A stretch of DNA of 64,000 nucleotides from Propionibacterium sp. (GTDB taxonomy: Bacteria > Actinomycetota > Actinomycetes > Propionibacteriales > Propionibacteriaceae): contig JALHFX010000002.1 in NCBI GenBank assembly GCA_022837595.1, positions 1 through 64,000 of the forward strand. Reading direction: 5' to 3'. The notes under the pieces were generated by a model. It ran no database searches, was not told the DNA's origin, and worked only from the letters and a program-made list of their open reading frames with translations. The position numbers and the translations under genes are program-made. Below are positions 9,426 through 18,199 of this stretch, piece by piece. Positions within the stretch are counted from its first letter, which is position 1. Every line of letters starts with the position of its first letter.

Positions 9426-11266
9426 TCAGTAGGTGAGGGGGTCGGTGTAGGCGGGCACATCTGCGGAGGGAACAACTCCGTATCGAGGCAATGTCTGAAT
9501 CATCAGCTGGCGCGCGGTTGGAAAAGCCACGATGCCACCGTAGTATCCATTTTGCGGTTCGTCGATCACTACATAGACCAATATCTGCGGATCCTCGGCA
9601 GGAGCCACTGCAACATAGGAACCTGTGTAGCCGCCACCGTAGTTTCCGTACTGATCTGCTTTCTGTGCCGTTCCTGATTTGCCGGCCATTCGGTAGCCGT
9701 CGATCATCTGCGAGTCCGCGGTGGTCATCTCGGGCGAAGCGACGCTGGCTTCCATCATGTTGACGACCTGAGCCGAGGCGTCTTCGCTGATCACCCGTCG
9801 CGGCTCGGTACGGTCGAAGTCGATCTTCTCACCGCTCATCGTGGTGGCCGAGGCGATGACGGTCGGCTGGTGATAGACGCCACCGTTGACAATCGCCGAG
9901 ATGGCTGAGGCCTCCTGCACTGCAGTCACTGATAATCCTTGCCCGAAAGAGATTTGATCACGGGTGTAGTCGGCCATATCGGTACCTGGCAGGATACCCA
10001 AGCTCCCTGCGGGCTCGCCCGGCAATTCGATGCCAGTGGAGGAGCCGAGCCCGAAAGATGCCAAATATTCGGAGAGCCGTGCTTTATCTATCTGCCGGGC
10101 CAACTGGACGGTGCCGATATTTGATGACTGGGCGAGCACACCGCGTGCGGTGAGCTCCAAAGTGCCGTGGCTCCACGCATCGCGGATCGGCGCATCACCG
10201 GACAGGATCTGGCTCGGCACCTGCACCCTGGTGTCGGGGGTGATGAGCTCGGCATCGAGTAGTGCAGCCATGGTCAGCACCTTCTGTACCGAGCCCGGCT
10301 CGTAAGCATCGGTGATGACGCGGTTCCCCAGATCATCGGGATCGGCTGCGGCGGGGTTGTTCGAGTCGAAGGTCGGCACCGTCGACATCGCGAGGATTTC
10401 CCCGGTCTGAACGGCCTGGATTATCACCGTGCCGCTCTTGGCCTTCGCGTTGTCGACCGCATTGGTCAAGGCTGTCTCGGCCATCCATTGCAGCTCGGAA
10501 TCGATCGTCAGCGTATAGGATGCGCCGTCGATGGGTTCGATCAGAGTACTGTCGCCCAGCGGGATTGTGCCGTAATACGACGACTGGTACGTCTGCTTGC
10601 CGTCGGTACCCGTCAGGTGCTCGTCTTGGCCATATTCCAGACCAGCGGCACCCTCGTCGTCGTAGTTGACGAAGCCGAGCACATTCGAGGCCAAAGTGCC
10701 GTTCGGATAGTAGCGCACCGGATCTGGCGCAGAGTAGATTCCGTACCAGCCGCCTGCGTCCAGCTCTGCCGTCATCTGCTGATAGACCGCAGCCGACACC
10801 TTTCGGGCGATCAACTCGTACTGGTTGGGTCCCCCATCACTGGTGCGCGCGTTGCTGAGCTGCTTGAGATAGTCGTCTTTGCTGCCGCCGAGGTACTTCA
10901 CCAGGATCCCGGCGATGGCGGCCGGAGCCTGCTCGGCCTTGGCGCGCTGCTCGGCGGTCATATGATCGGGATCGGCGCCGTTGGATGAGATCGAATACGG
11001 GTCTGCGATCACTGAAAAAGCCGGCTGGGTTTCTGCCAGCACCTCTCCGTTACGGTCGTAGATCACGCCACGATCGGCTTTCAGCACCTGAGACTGGTTG
11101 AGCTGAGCGGCGGCTGTCTGAGCGTACGCGGAAGCGTCGATACCCTGCAGCAAGAGGGCCCGACCCGACGCGATGCTGAGCAAAACCGCCACGAAGACGA
11201 AGAAGATCGTGATGCGTCTATTGGTCGAGGCGATCGGCAGCTGCGGGGTTTGTTGACACCGCTCAT
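9426..11266 (-). CDS. ftsI: Class B penicillin-binding protein FtsI/PBP3 with an apparent frameshift near its start
   Basis: FtsI is the septal transpeptidase that cross-links peptidoglycan made by FtsW. The catalytic SxxK (GSVQK), SSN and KSGTAQK motifs are all present, after an N-terminal anchor helix (ITIFFVFVAVLLSIASG) and the dimerisation domain. The natural start, ATG 11266, overlaps the stop of the upstream FtsL-like gene as ATGA but is in a different frame from the body. In the body frame there is no ATG, GTG or TTG between that overlap and the anchor helix. One extra base in the gggg-ttt run at 11245-11251 would give MSGVNK followed by (T/P)PQLPIAST and join the frames. The long upstream extension of this frame is antisense-free noise inside the FtsL-like gene. 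Confidence 0.9.
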
Positions 11267-11898
11267 TGTGTCTCGTCCCCTGTCTGCGCGATGGTTTCGT
11301 CGACTGCTGGCTGCTCCAGCGCCGCAGCGTTATCTTCGGGCAGCGCAGCCGTCTCGCTCTGGATGTCTGTCTCCGGTTCGGACGATTCCGCTGGCGCTGG
11401 CTCAGTCTCGGTCGTTGCCGTCTCAGTCTCGGTCGTTGCAGTCTCGGTCTCGGGGGTTGCCGGTTCGCTTGGCTCGGCAACCACGGGCGCCGCAGGCACC
11501 ATACCTGGAAGTTCGCTACCTTGCACTTCGGTCGGCACGCCGAAGATCTCGCCATCCGGCATCTTGATAAAAGCCGGATGCGGGTTCGGCCGCATTCCCA
11601 GGGCCCAGGCCTGCTCGGCGAGGTTCTGGGACGAACGTAAATCCTGTGCCTGCGCCACCAGCGCGGCCTCCTGGTAGCGCAGCTGCGCCTCCTGCGTCTG
11701 TAAAGCTGCCACCTCACTCGACTGGGTCTGGATCGTCGTCGATAAGACCAACACTCCGGTCAGACCGCCACCCAGCAGCGCCACGATGAAAAAGATGAAC
11801 GGCAGCTGGGCCAGCTGGCGCGGCTGCTTGGGCACGGCCCGTAGAACTGTCGGCCGGGCATCCGAACCGGGGTTGATCGGTGCCTGTAAAGCACTCAT
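11263..11898 (-). CDS. FtsL-like divisome membrane protein with acidic Thr/Glu-rich tail
   Basis: This 211-residue single-pass protein occupies the ftsL position between rsmH and ftsI, with ATGA overlaps on both sides. It has a short cytoplasmic N-terminus, one membrane helix near residues 32-53 (PFIFFIVALLGGGLTGVLVL), then a coiled-coil stretch (VAALQTQEAQLRYQEAALV) as expected for FtsL/FtsB-type proteins that bridge FtsQ and FtsI. The C-terminal third is low-complexity, with repeated TETETAT units and many Glu/Pro, and looks disordered. FtsL is recognised by position and topology rather than sequence, so I leave the symbol blank. Confidence 0.88.
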   Translation of the reverse strand: MSALQAPINPGSDARPTVLRAVPKQPRQLAQLPFIFFIVALLGGGLTGVLVLSTTIQTQSSEVAALQTQEAQLRYQEAALVAQAQDLRSSQNLAEQAWALGMRPNPHPAFIKMPDGEIFGVPTEVQGSELPGMVPAAPVVAEPSEPATPETETATTETETATTETEPAPAESSEPETDIQSETAALPEDNAAALEQPAVDETIAQTGDETQ

Positions 11899-12938
11899 CG
11901 GGCCTCCTTGCGGCTCGGAATCTGACCAGGGCGAATGCGTTCGATAGCGCGCAGGCGAGCTGAGGCTGCGCGCGGGTTTTGGGCGACCTCGGTTGCCGAG
12001 GGTTTTTCAGCACCACGAGTGAGCGCCGCGAACCGGGCCAACAGCGATTCGGGGACGACGGGTAGCCGGGGCGGCGCGCCATCACTGGTGGCATCCGCGA
12101 AGGTCTGTTTGACCAGCCGATCCTCCAGCGAGTGATAGGCAAGCACCGCGATGCGGCCGTGGACCGCGAGTCGATCAAGTGCGTCGGGCAGCAGGCCGGC
12201 CAGCGCATCCAATTCGCGGTTGACCTCAATGCGCAATGCCTGAAACGTGCGCTTCGCCGGATGCCCACCACCGTGCCGTACCGCTGCCGGCAGTGCCGAG
12301 GAGATCACCTGGACCAGTCGCGCCGAGCTGGTGAACGGTTCACGATCACGTTCGACAACGACCGCACGGGCGATCCGCTCGGCATGGGGCTCTTCTCCAT
12401 AGCGGCGCAAAATCTGTACCAATTCCGCCTTGGAGGCAGAATTGAGCACCTGGGCCGCAGTCCTCGGATTGCGGGTATCCATGCGCATGTCCAAAGGAGC
12501 GTCGGCCGCATAGGCGAAACCGCGCTCACGCTGGTCGATCTGCAGACTCGACAGTCCCAGATCTGCCAGCAGAGAATTGATCTCGGCGACGCCCAGGTCA
12601 TCGAGGACATCTGCAAGTTCATCAAAACGCGCCCTTATCAACCGGAAGCGCCCAGTGAAACGCTGCAAGGTGCGCTCGGCGATCGCGAGTGCGTCCTCAT
12701 CCTGGTCAATGCCGATCAGCTCTGCCTGCGGACAACTCGCCAGGATCGCGCTGGCGTGCCCAGCCATGCCAAGAGTGACATCGACGTGAATCGCGCCCGG
12801 CCGCGCTAATGCCGGGGCAAGGATTGAAGTGATGCGGTCACGCATCACCGGGGTATGCACGACGGCACCGTGTTGGTCGAGGGCCAACGTCGCGGGGTCG
12901 GTGGGAGCTGGGACGGAGGTGGGCTCACTCACATCCAT
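11895..12938 (-). CDS. rsmH: 16S rRNA (cytosine-1402-N4)-methyltransferase RsmH (MraW)
   Basis: RsmH methylates N4 of C1402 in the ribosomal P site using S-adenosylmethionine. The start ATG 12938 (MDVSEPT) is chosen over the in-frame ATG 12983 because it has a strong GGGAGGAG ribosome site; the product is 347 residues. Family motifs are HTPVMRDR, DVTLGMAGHASAIL (SAM site), ERGFAYAADAPLDMRMD, HPAKRTFQALRIEVN and AYHSLEDRLVKQTF. It lies 171 bp after mraZ and its stop overlaps the FtsL-like start. Confidence 0.96.
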   Translation of the reverse strand: MDVSEPTSVPAPTDPATLALDQHGAVVHTPVMRDRITSILAPALARPGAIHVDVTLGMAGHASAILASCPQAELIGIDQDEDALAIAERTLQRFTGRFRLIRARFDELADVLDDLGVAEINSLLADLGLSSLQIDQRERGFAYAADAPLDMRMDTRNPRTAAQVLNSASKAELVQILRRYGEEPHAERIARAVVVERDREPFTSSARLVQVISSALPAAVRHGGGHPAKRTFQALRIEVNRELDALAGLLPDALDRLAVHGRIAVLAYHSLEDRLVKQTFADATSDGAPPRLPVVPESLLARFAALTRGAEKPSATEVAQNPRAASARLRAIERIRPGQIPSRKEAR

Positions 12939-12981
12939 CGCTCCTCCCGGGCAGTAGTCGTCTGCTGTGACGCCTGGTTCC

Positions 12982-13051
12982 AATCCGGACTCCAGAACCC
13001 AAAGCCGCCTGGCATCGGGGAAGTGACGCCAGGAAGCTGTGAGCCCGGATT
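12982..13051 (-). promoter_or_regulatory. Nested inverted repeats in the mraZ-rsmH gap
   Basis: The 171-bp gap between mraZ and rsmH contains an outer pair AATCCGG (12982-12988) and CCGGATT (13045-13051), enclosing an inner pair CCTGGC (13008-13013) and GCCAGG (13028-13033). On the transcript this could fold into a two-tier hairpin ahead of rsmH and might act as an attenuator or processing site. There is no U-tract. The function is inference. Confidence 0.3.
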
Positions 13052-13109
13052 GAAGCCGGACGGCACAGCGGTGTCGTTCTTCTTTCGCTCACTGGAATCG
13101 ACTGCCCGA

Positions 13110-13538
13110 TCACAGGATCGGGAAGATCTCTTCATTCAGTTCGGCGAAGGAAGCCTCCTGCGCAGCGGAGTAGTCCTGCCAGGTTTGCGGGTTCCAGATT
13201 TCGACCCGGTCGATGGCTCCCACCACGACGATTTCCTTGTCCAGACCCGCGTAATCACGCAACACGGCCGGCACCGAAATGCGGCCCTGCTTGTCTGGCA
13301 CTTCGTCGCTGGCCGATGACGCCAACATGCGCTGGAAATCGCGCACCTGACGCACCGTCGCCGGGGCTTGAGCCATCTGCTGGGTCTTCGCAACGAACGT
13401 GGCCATCGGATAGATCGCCAAACAGCGATCCTGCCCCCTGGTCACTACCAGCCCTTCGGCCAGCTCATCCCGAAACTTCGCAGGCAGAACGAAGCGGCCC
13501 TTGTCATCGAGTTTGGGAGTGTGCGTACCGAGAAACAT
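13110..13538 (-). CDS. mraZ: Transcriptional regulator MraZ
   Basis: MraZ is the AbrB-fold repressor of the dcw operon. The start is ATG 13538 (MFLGTHTPKLDDKGR), giving 142 residues, the usual size; an in-frame ATG at 13571 falls in the operator region and is rejected. Both DxxGR half-motifs are visible, KLDDKGRFVLPAKFRD near the start and DKQGRISVPAVLRDYAGL in the second repeat, the arrangement of two tandem SpoVT/AbrB domains. It is the first gene of the operon and is likely autoregulated through the boxes at 13573-13607. Confidence 0.96.
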   Translation of the reverse strand: MFLGTHTPKLDDKGRFVLPAKFRDELAEGLVVTRGQDRCLAIYPMATFVAKTQQMAQAPATVRQVRDFQRMLASSASDEVPDKQGRISVPAVLRDYAGLDKEIVVVGAIDRVEIWNPQTWQDYSAAQEASFAELNEEIFPIL

Positions 13539-13572
13539 CGGCACCACCCCCGCTCCAATCCAGGACCCCATC

Positions 13573-13607
13573 CTCCACTTCGCTCCATCTTACTCCATTC
13601 ACCTCCA
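13573..13607 (-). promoter_or_regulatory. MraZ operator: four TGGAG boxes at 10-bp spacing
   Basis: Read on the minus strand, TGGAG occurs at 13607-13603, 13597-13593, 13587-13583 and 13577-13573, each separated by exactly five bases. This lies 35-70 bp upstream of the mraZ start. MraZ proteins are known to bind short TGGG-like direct repeats separated by 5-nt spacers upstream of their own gene, so this is very probably the autoregulatory operator. Confidence 0.85.
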
Positions 13608-13729
13608 CTCTCGTCCCATTCTGGACGTGGCTCCCTCGCGTGTTCACCACCTCGCGCGATGAAATCAGATTGGGCCGCCCGGCTAAGATTGCTGGCGCCC
13701 GCATTCGTCAACCGAGGGGATCTCGTTCC

Positions 13730-14707
13730 GTGACAGCTCAACGCGTCTTCACCCCGAAACTCGATCTCCGGCAGGTGCAACAAACTGCGCAGGCAATGCG
13801 GACCGCGATCTCCAGCGTCATCGAAGGTAAGGCCGAACAGATCGACCTGACGATCCTGGTTCTGTTCGCCGGCGGCCACCTGCTCATCGAGGATGTGCCC
13901 GGGGTGGGTAAGACCATGTTGGCCAAGGCTTTGGGACGCGCAATCGACTGCCGAGTGCGGCGCATCCAATTCACCCCCGATCTCTTACCCTCAGATATCA
14001 CCGGGGTCTCGGTCTATAACCAAGACACGCGGGAGTTCGAGTTCAAACCCGGTGGAGTCTTCGCGAACATCGTGGTCGGCGATGAGATCAACCGCGCTTC
14101 ACCCAAAACCCAGTCGGCGCTGCTCGAGGCAATGGAAGAACGCCAGGTAAGTGTGGATGGACGGACACACCGGCTACCTCCGCCATTCATGGTGGTCGCT
14201 ACTCAGAACCCAATCGAGATGGAAGGCACCTACCCGCTGCCCGAGGCACAGCGAGACCGTTTCATGGCCCGTATCGAGATGGGCTATCCGACCCGAGGCG
14301 CCGAGCTCGAGATGCTCGGTTCACACGGCGCAGCCAATCCTTTGGCCAGCCTTCAAGCGGTGACCGATGGGGCCACCGTCACTCGTCTTGCTGCCGGAAT
14401 CAGCGAGGTTCACGTCGCTCAGCCGGTCAAGGAATACATCGTCGACATCATGGAAGCCACCCGACTCAGTAGCGACCTGCGGCTCGGCGCTTCGCCGCGC
14501 GCAGGCCTGCAATTGCTACGCGCCGTGCGGGTACGAGCTGCGATGGATGGCCGCGACTACGTCATTCCTGACGATGTGCAGGCTCTACTCGCTCCGGTAC
14601 TCGCGCATCGCGTGCTGCCGAGCTCGGCTGCCCGGCTGGCCGGACGTTCCGGCGCGGACGCCGTAACAGCAGCCGCAGCGACGGTGGCGCTACCCCGGAG
14701 TGCCTGA
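13730..14707 (+). CDS. MoxR-family AAA+ ATPase
   Basis: MoxR ATPases act as chaperones in envelope or metalloenzyme assembly and usually sit with DUF58 and transglutaminase genes, as here. The start is GTG 13730 (VTAQRVFTPKLD), about 11 bases after GAGGGGA; a far upstream in-frame ATG lies antisense to mraZ and is rejected. The 325-residue product has Walker A EDVPGVGKTMLAKAL, Walker B VVGDEINRASPKTQSALLEAMEE and sensor ATQNPIEMEGTYPLPEAQ. The next gene begins 2 bp after its stop, so the three genes 13730-18131 form one operon divergent from dcw. Confidence 0.94.
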   Translation: MTAQRVFTPKLDLRQVQQTAQAMRTAISSVIEGKAEQIDLTILVLFAGGHLLIEDVPGVGKTMLAKALGRAIDCRVRRIQFTPDLLPSDITGVSVYNQDTREFEFKPGGVFANIVVGDEINRASPKTQSALLEAMEERQVSVDGRTHRLPPPFMVVATQNPIEMEGTYPLPEAQRDRFMARIEMGYPTRGAELEMLGSHGAANPLASLQAVTDGATVTRLAAGISEVHVAQPVKEYIVDIMEATRLSSDLRLGASPRAGLQLLRAVRVRAAMDGRDYVIPDDVQALLAPVLAHRVLPSSAARLAGRSGADAVTAAAATVALPRSA

Positions 14708-14709
14708 CC

Positions 14710-15954
14710 GTGCAGGCCTGGCGCCGACTTACTCCGCGCGGACGTATCGTCCTCGTCTTCGGCCTGCTGGTCGTGCTCTTTGGCATCCTCTTCACTTCGC
14801 GCGATCTCATCTGGTTGGGTGCCTTCGCCTGCGTCGTGGCGATAGGAGCACTGCTGATGGTCTCCTCGCCGGTCAAAGGTCTGCGTCATGAGCGCCGGCT
14901 GGCGGTGACCAGCGTGCCGGTGGGTACCGAATTCGGGGTCGCGATCGACCTGACCAGTTCGGGTGGCGGTCTGCCGCGACTACTGCACTTCGAGGATGTG
15001 GTGCCGCCCTCAATGGGGATTCGTCCCCGCTTTGCCTTATCAGGAGGGGTTCCTTCGAAAGGCTACCGGGTTGGTTATCGCTTGGAGGGTGTGCAGCGCG
15101 GAAGGTTTCGGATCGGCCCACTGCTGGTACGCAGTTTGGATCCGTTCGGTTTGGCACGTAACGATATGGCATTCGTGACCACGACCGAGATCGCCGTTAC
15201 GCCACGCATCTTCGAATTGGGCGGGCTACGAGCGGGCAGCTCGGGGTTGTCTGCCGAGGCTCGGACAGCAAGCGCCGGATTGGTCGGCCAAGACGATGTA
15301 CTAGTGCGCGAGTACCGGCGTGGGGACGATGTGCGGCGCGTTCACTGGCGTTCGACTGCCAGGGTGGGCGAACTGATGGTGCGCCGCGAAGAACAGTCCT
15401 GGCAACCCAGTACCCGGCTGCTGGTCGACAACCGCGCTTGCGCACATGCGGGGACAGGACCGCAAAGTTCGTTCGAATGGGCGGTCTCCGCAGCAGCTTC
15501 GGCCGGTCTCGCGCTGCTGGCGGAAGGCTCGACTCTGGAGCTTGCCGACGCCGATGGTCTGACGTTCAGCCCAGATTCCGACCGGAGCATCCGAAGAACG
15601 CAGCTACTCCACGAACTGACCGATATCACCCTGACCAGCGCGGAGTCGCTAGCCGCAGGGCTCTTCGCTGCCGGTGAGGAAAGGCGTCCAAGCTCTTCAG
15701 TGCTGGCGGTGCTCGGCCAGTTGACCGATGTTGACCTGGCGACACTGATAGAGGCGACCCCTCGATCAGGTTCGGCACATGCGTTACTGCTCGACGTCGG
15801 TACCTTCGCGGGTAGTAGACAGGGTTCCGCGCAAGCACACTATGCAATGGAATTGGCGAACCGAGGTTGGCAGGTGAGCCTGGCAACCGCGTCGACGTCA
15901 GTGCCGAACGCCTGGGCCGCGCTGCGCGAGGCGAGCGGGGTATTGGCCACATGA
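14710..15954 (+). CDS. DUF58 (vWA-like) membrane protein
   Basis: The 414-residue product begins with two membrane helices (residues 11-60) and then carries the DUF58 core with the hallmark VREYRRGDDVRRVHWRSTAR near residue 200. The family commonly pairs with MoxR ATPases and is thought to be a client or partner in envelope biology; its exact function is unknown. It starts at GTG 14710, 2 bp after moxR, and its stop overlaps the transglutaminase start as ATGA. Confidence 0.9.
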   Translation: MQAWRRLTPRGRIVLVFGLLVVLFGILFTSRDLIWLGAFACVVAIGALLMVSSPVKGLRHERRLAVTSVPVGTEFGVAIDLTSSGGGLPRLLHFEDVVPPSMGIRPRFALSGGVPSKGYRVGYRLEGVQRGRFRIGPLLVRSLDPFGLARNDMAFVTTTEIAVTPRIFELGGLRAGSSGLSAEARTASAGLVGQDDVLVREYRRGDDVRRVHWRSTARVGELMVRREEQSWQPSTRLLVDNRACAHAGTGPQSSFEWAVSAAASAGLALLAEGSTLELADADGLTFSPDSDRSIRRTQLLHELTDITLTSAESLAAGLFAAGEERRPSSSVLAVLGQLTDVDLATLIEATPRSGSAHALLLDVGTFAGSRQGSAQAHYAMELANRGWQVSLATASTSVPNAWAALREASGVLAT

Positions 15955-18131
15955 TCGGCTCGGTTCGCAACACGACCGCAGTCGCGATCGCTGCTTTCCT
16001 CGGCACGCTTCCGCTGCTTCAGCTGACTTCGGATCCACGACTGCTGCCGGGTGCAGCAATCGTGGTGGTCGTCCTCGAAGCGGTGGCCTTGTCGTTACGG
16101 CGGCTGACCCAGCTGAATTGGCCAGGCACCCTTGCACAAATGTTCGCCGGCTTCGCCATGGTCTGGCTGGGCGCGGCCGCTGCAGCCGGCGGCTCGGACG
16201 AGACTCGGCCATGGTCGGTCTTCGAACTGACTTGGCAGCAGGCCATTGAGCAGATCTCGGTGCAGACGGTACCGATGGCCGCCGATGACCCGACGCTGGT
16301 CTTGCTGTTGGTTGGGGTCGGGCTGCTCACCATCGCGATCGATCTGGCCTTCATCAATGCTCGTAACGTGTTGTTGGCCGCACTACCGGTCTTGGGCGGC
16401 TATCTCGTCGCCATGCTGGTACTCGACACCGCCGTCAATGTCATCTCGATCGTGGCGGTTTGTACCGGGTGGCTCGTGCTGTTGGCGTCACGAACCGTCG
16501 ACCACGAGCGACGCTGGCCCCGGAGTCTGAGCAGCAAAGACGAGGCAAAATTCAATCTTCGCGGTTTCGCCGGCCTGGCGGTAGGCCTGGGCATTGTGTC
16601 CATCGCGAGCGCTGTCGTGATTGGGCTTGCCGTTCCGCCCGACGGCCAAAGCTGGCTGCCCCAGGGCAGGTTCGGACGCAGCCAGTCCGTCGATCTGATC
16701 GATCCGACAATCGATCTCAATGCGAATCTGCACCGCCCCGATGAACGTCCACTATTGAGATACACCACCTCTGTCCCCGATGGTCTGCGGCTGCGCAGCA
16801 CGGCTTTGACGGTGATGACTGAGAATGGCTGGCAGCTGGACCAGATGCGGCTCTTGCCTGGTTATCCGCGAGAACAGTCGGTCTCGACAACGCAGCTGCC
16901 TGTCGTCACCCAGGTCGATATCGGTGACTATGAATCGAACTATCTCCCGGTGCCCTATGCGCCGCTGAATTGGGACCCGGTAGGTTCGTGGAGCTACGAT
17001 CCTCGGACTCTGACTGTCCTCGATATCGGCAGCGATTCCCGCGGTCTGGCCGGTCAGTCGTATTCGGTTGCGAGCCTGCTTCCCATCCCCGATGCCGAAG
17101 ACCTGGCGCATGCCTCGGCAGGCACGATCGACGGCAGCACCATCCCCGACGAGCTGCCTGCAGAAATCATCGACCTGGCTCACGAAATCACCGACGGCGC
17201 GAGCTCCGATGGCGAGAAAGCCTTGGCCTTGGAGAGCTGGCTGACCGATCCCTCCCGATTCAGCTATGACCTGCGCGCCCCCGAAGGCACCGGGTATTCG
17301 GTGTTGACCAACTTTTTGTTCAATGACCGCAGCGGATACTGCATTCATTTCGCTTCAGCGATGGCTGTGATGGCCGAGACACTAGGTATACCGGCCCGAG
17401 TTGCTGTCGGGTTCACCTCTGGCGCTCAACAAGGCGATGGCTCGTGGCTCGTGACCTCGCACGATATGCATGCCTGGCCCGAGCTTTACTTCAACGGGCT
17501 CGGCTGGGTGGGGTTTGAACCAACCGTCTCAATTTCCGATCGGGAGGAAGAGGCGGATCCCGAGTCGTCGGCGGACGCGTCGCCGACCGACCCACCGCAG
17601 CAGGAGAAGCAAGAGGAGCAAGAAGCGCAAGAAGAGCAAGAAGTAGACTCCACCGACCAGTCCTCGTCCAGCAGCGATCCCCAAGCATCCTCCGCACGCT
17701 CGCTCGATCCGCGGATACCACTGGGGATCATAGGTGCGTTGCTTGTTGCGGCGGGCCCGGCCCTGATCCGTGCGCTATTACGCCATCGGCGCCTGAGCGC
17801 TGTGCACAGTGCGGATCGAGTGACCGGCGCATGGCGTGAATTAGAGGCGACCGCGAGCGACCTGAACTTGGCATGGCCAGCCGTCACGCCAAGACAACTC
17901 GCTGGACTGCCTTGGCCCGGTCTGACCGCCGAAGGACGCGCTGCGCTGCGTCGGATCGCCGTGCTCGTCGAGCGCCAGCGGTATGCGGCTGCGCCACCAA
18001 CCGAGGTCGAAGTGGGCGACGATGTCGCGCTCGTGAGCGCACAGTTGTACTCCGCGGTGGGAAAGCCCAAGCGATTGGTTGCGCGTCTGGCGCCACGATC
18101 GCTGTTACCCGGACGCAGAGTGCGGACCTGA
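15951..18131 (+). CDS. Transglutaminase-like membrane protein (DUF3488/TgpA type)
   Basis: The start ATG 15951 overlaps the DUF58 stop (ATGA), giving 726 residues. The N-terminal half has about six membrane helices up to residue 235, followed by an extracytoplasmic transglutaminase-core domain. The catalytic Cys464 is in GYCIHFASAM and His507 in SHDMHAWPELYF, with GLGWVGFEPT after it. Next come an acidic/Gln-rich linker (QEKQEEQEAQEEQEV), one more helix and a cytoplasmic DUF4129-like tail. Such proteins are bacterial relatives of protein cross-linking or cleaving enzymes; the substrate here is unknown. Confidence 0.9.
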   Translation: MIGSVRNTTAVAIAAFLGTLPLLQLTSDPRLLPGAAIVVVVLEAVALSLRRLTQLNWPGTLAQMFAGFAMVWLGAAAAAGGSDETRPWSVFELTWQQAIEQISVQTVPMAADDPTLVLLLVGVGLLTIAIDLAFINARNVLLAALPVLGGYLVAMLVLDTAVNVISIVAVCTGWLVLLASRTVDHERRWPRSLSSKDEAKFNLRGFAGLAVGLGIVSIASAVVIGLAVPPDGQSWLPQGRFGRSQSVDLIDPTIDLNANLHRPDERPLLRYTTSVPDGLRLRSTALTVMTENGWQLDQMRLLPGYPREQSVSTTQLPVVTQVDIGDYESNYLPVPYAPLNWDPVGSWSYDPRTLTVLDIGSDSRGLAGQSYSVASLLPIPDAEDLAHASAGTIDGSTIPDELPAEIIDLAHEITDGASSDGEKALALESWLTDPSRFSYDLRAPEGTGYSVLTNFLFNDRSGYCIHFASAMAVMAETLGIPARVAVGFTSGAQQGDGSWLVTSHDMHAWPELYFNGLGWVGFEPTVSISDREEEADPESSADASPTDPPQQEKQEEQEAQEEQEVDSTDQSSSSSDPQASSARSLDPRIPLGIIGALLVAAGPALIRALLRHRRLSAVHSADRVTGAWRELEATASDLNLAWPAVTPRQLAGLPWPGLTAEGRAALRRIAVLVERQRYAAAPPTEVEVGDDVALVSAQLYSAVGKPKRLVARLAPRSLLPGRRVRT

Positions 18132-18146
18132 CAGACCCTGCCGGGA

Positions 18147-18173
18147 GGGCCTCGGCTAGACTGCCCGAGGCCC
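18147..18173 (+). terminator. Hairpin terminator after the moxR operon
   Basis: GGGCCTCGG (18147-18155) and CCGAGGCCC (18165-18173) form a perfect 9-bp stem with a 9-nt loop, 15 bp after the transglutaminase stop. There is no T-run, as is common in high-G+C genomes. The loop contains TAGACT, which could also serve as a -10 for the next gene. Confidence 0.6.
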
Positions 18174-18199
18174 GCAGTCAACCTTGAGGACCGGTCTTC

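Noticed and set aside
11267..11717. Long upstream extension of the ftsI reading frame
   Set aside because: It lies inside the FtsL-like gene, is Arg/Pro-rich in the way of an out-of-frame reading, and FtsI proteins start just before the anchor helix.
13684..13689. TAAGAT as a -10 element for moxR
   Set aside because: The spacing to the gene is reasonable but there is no -35-like sequence 17 bp upstream.
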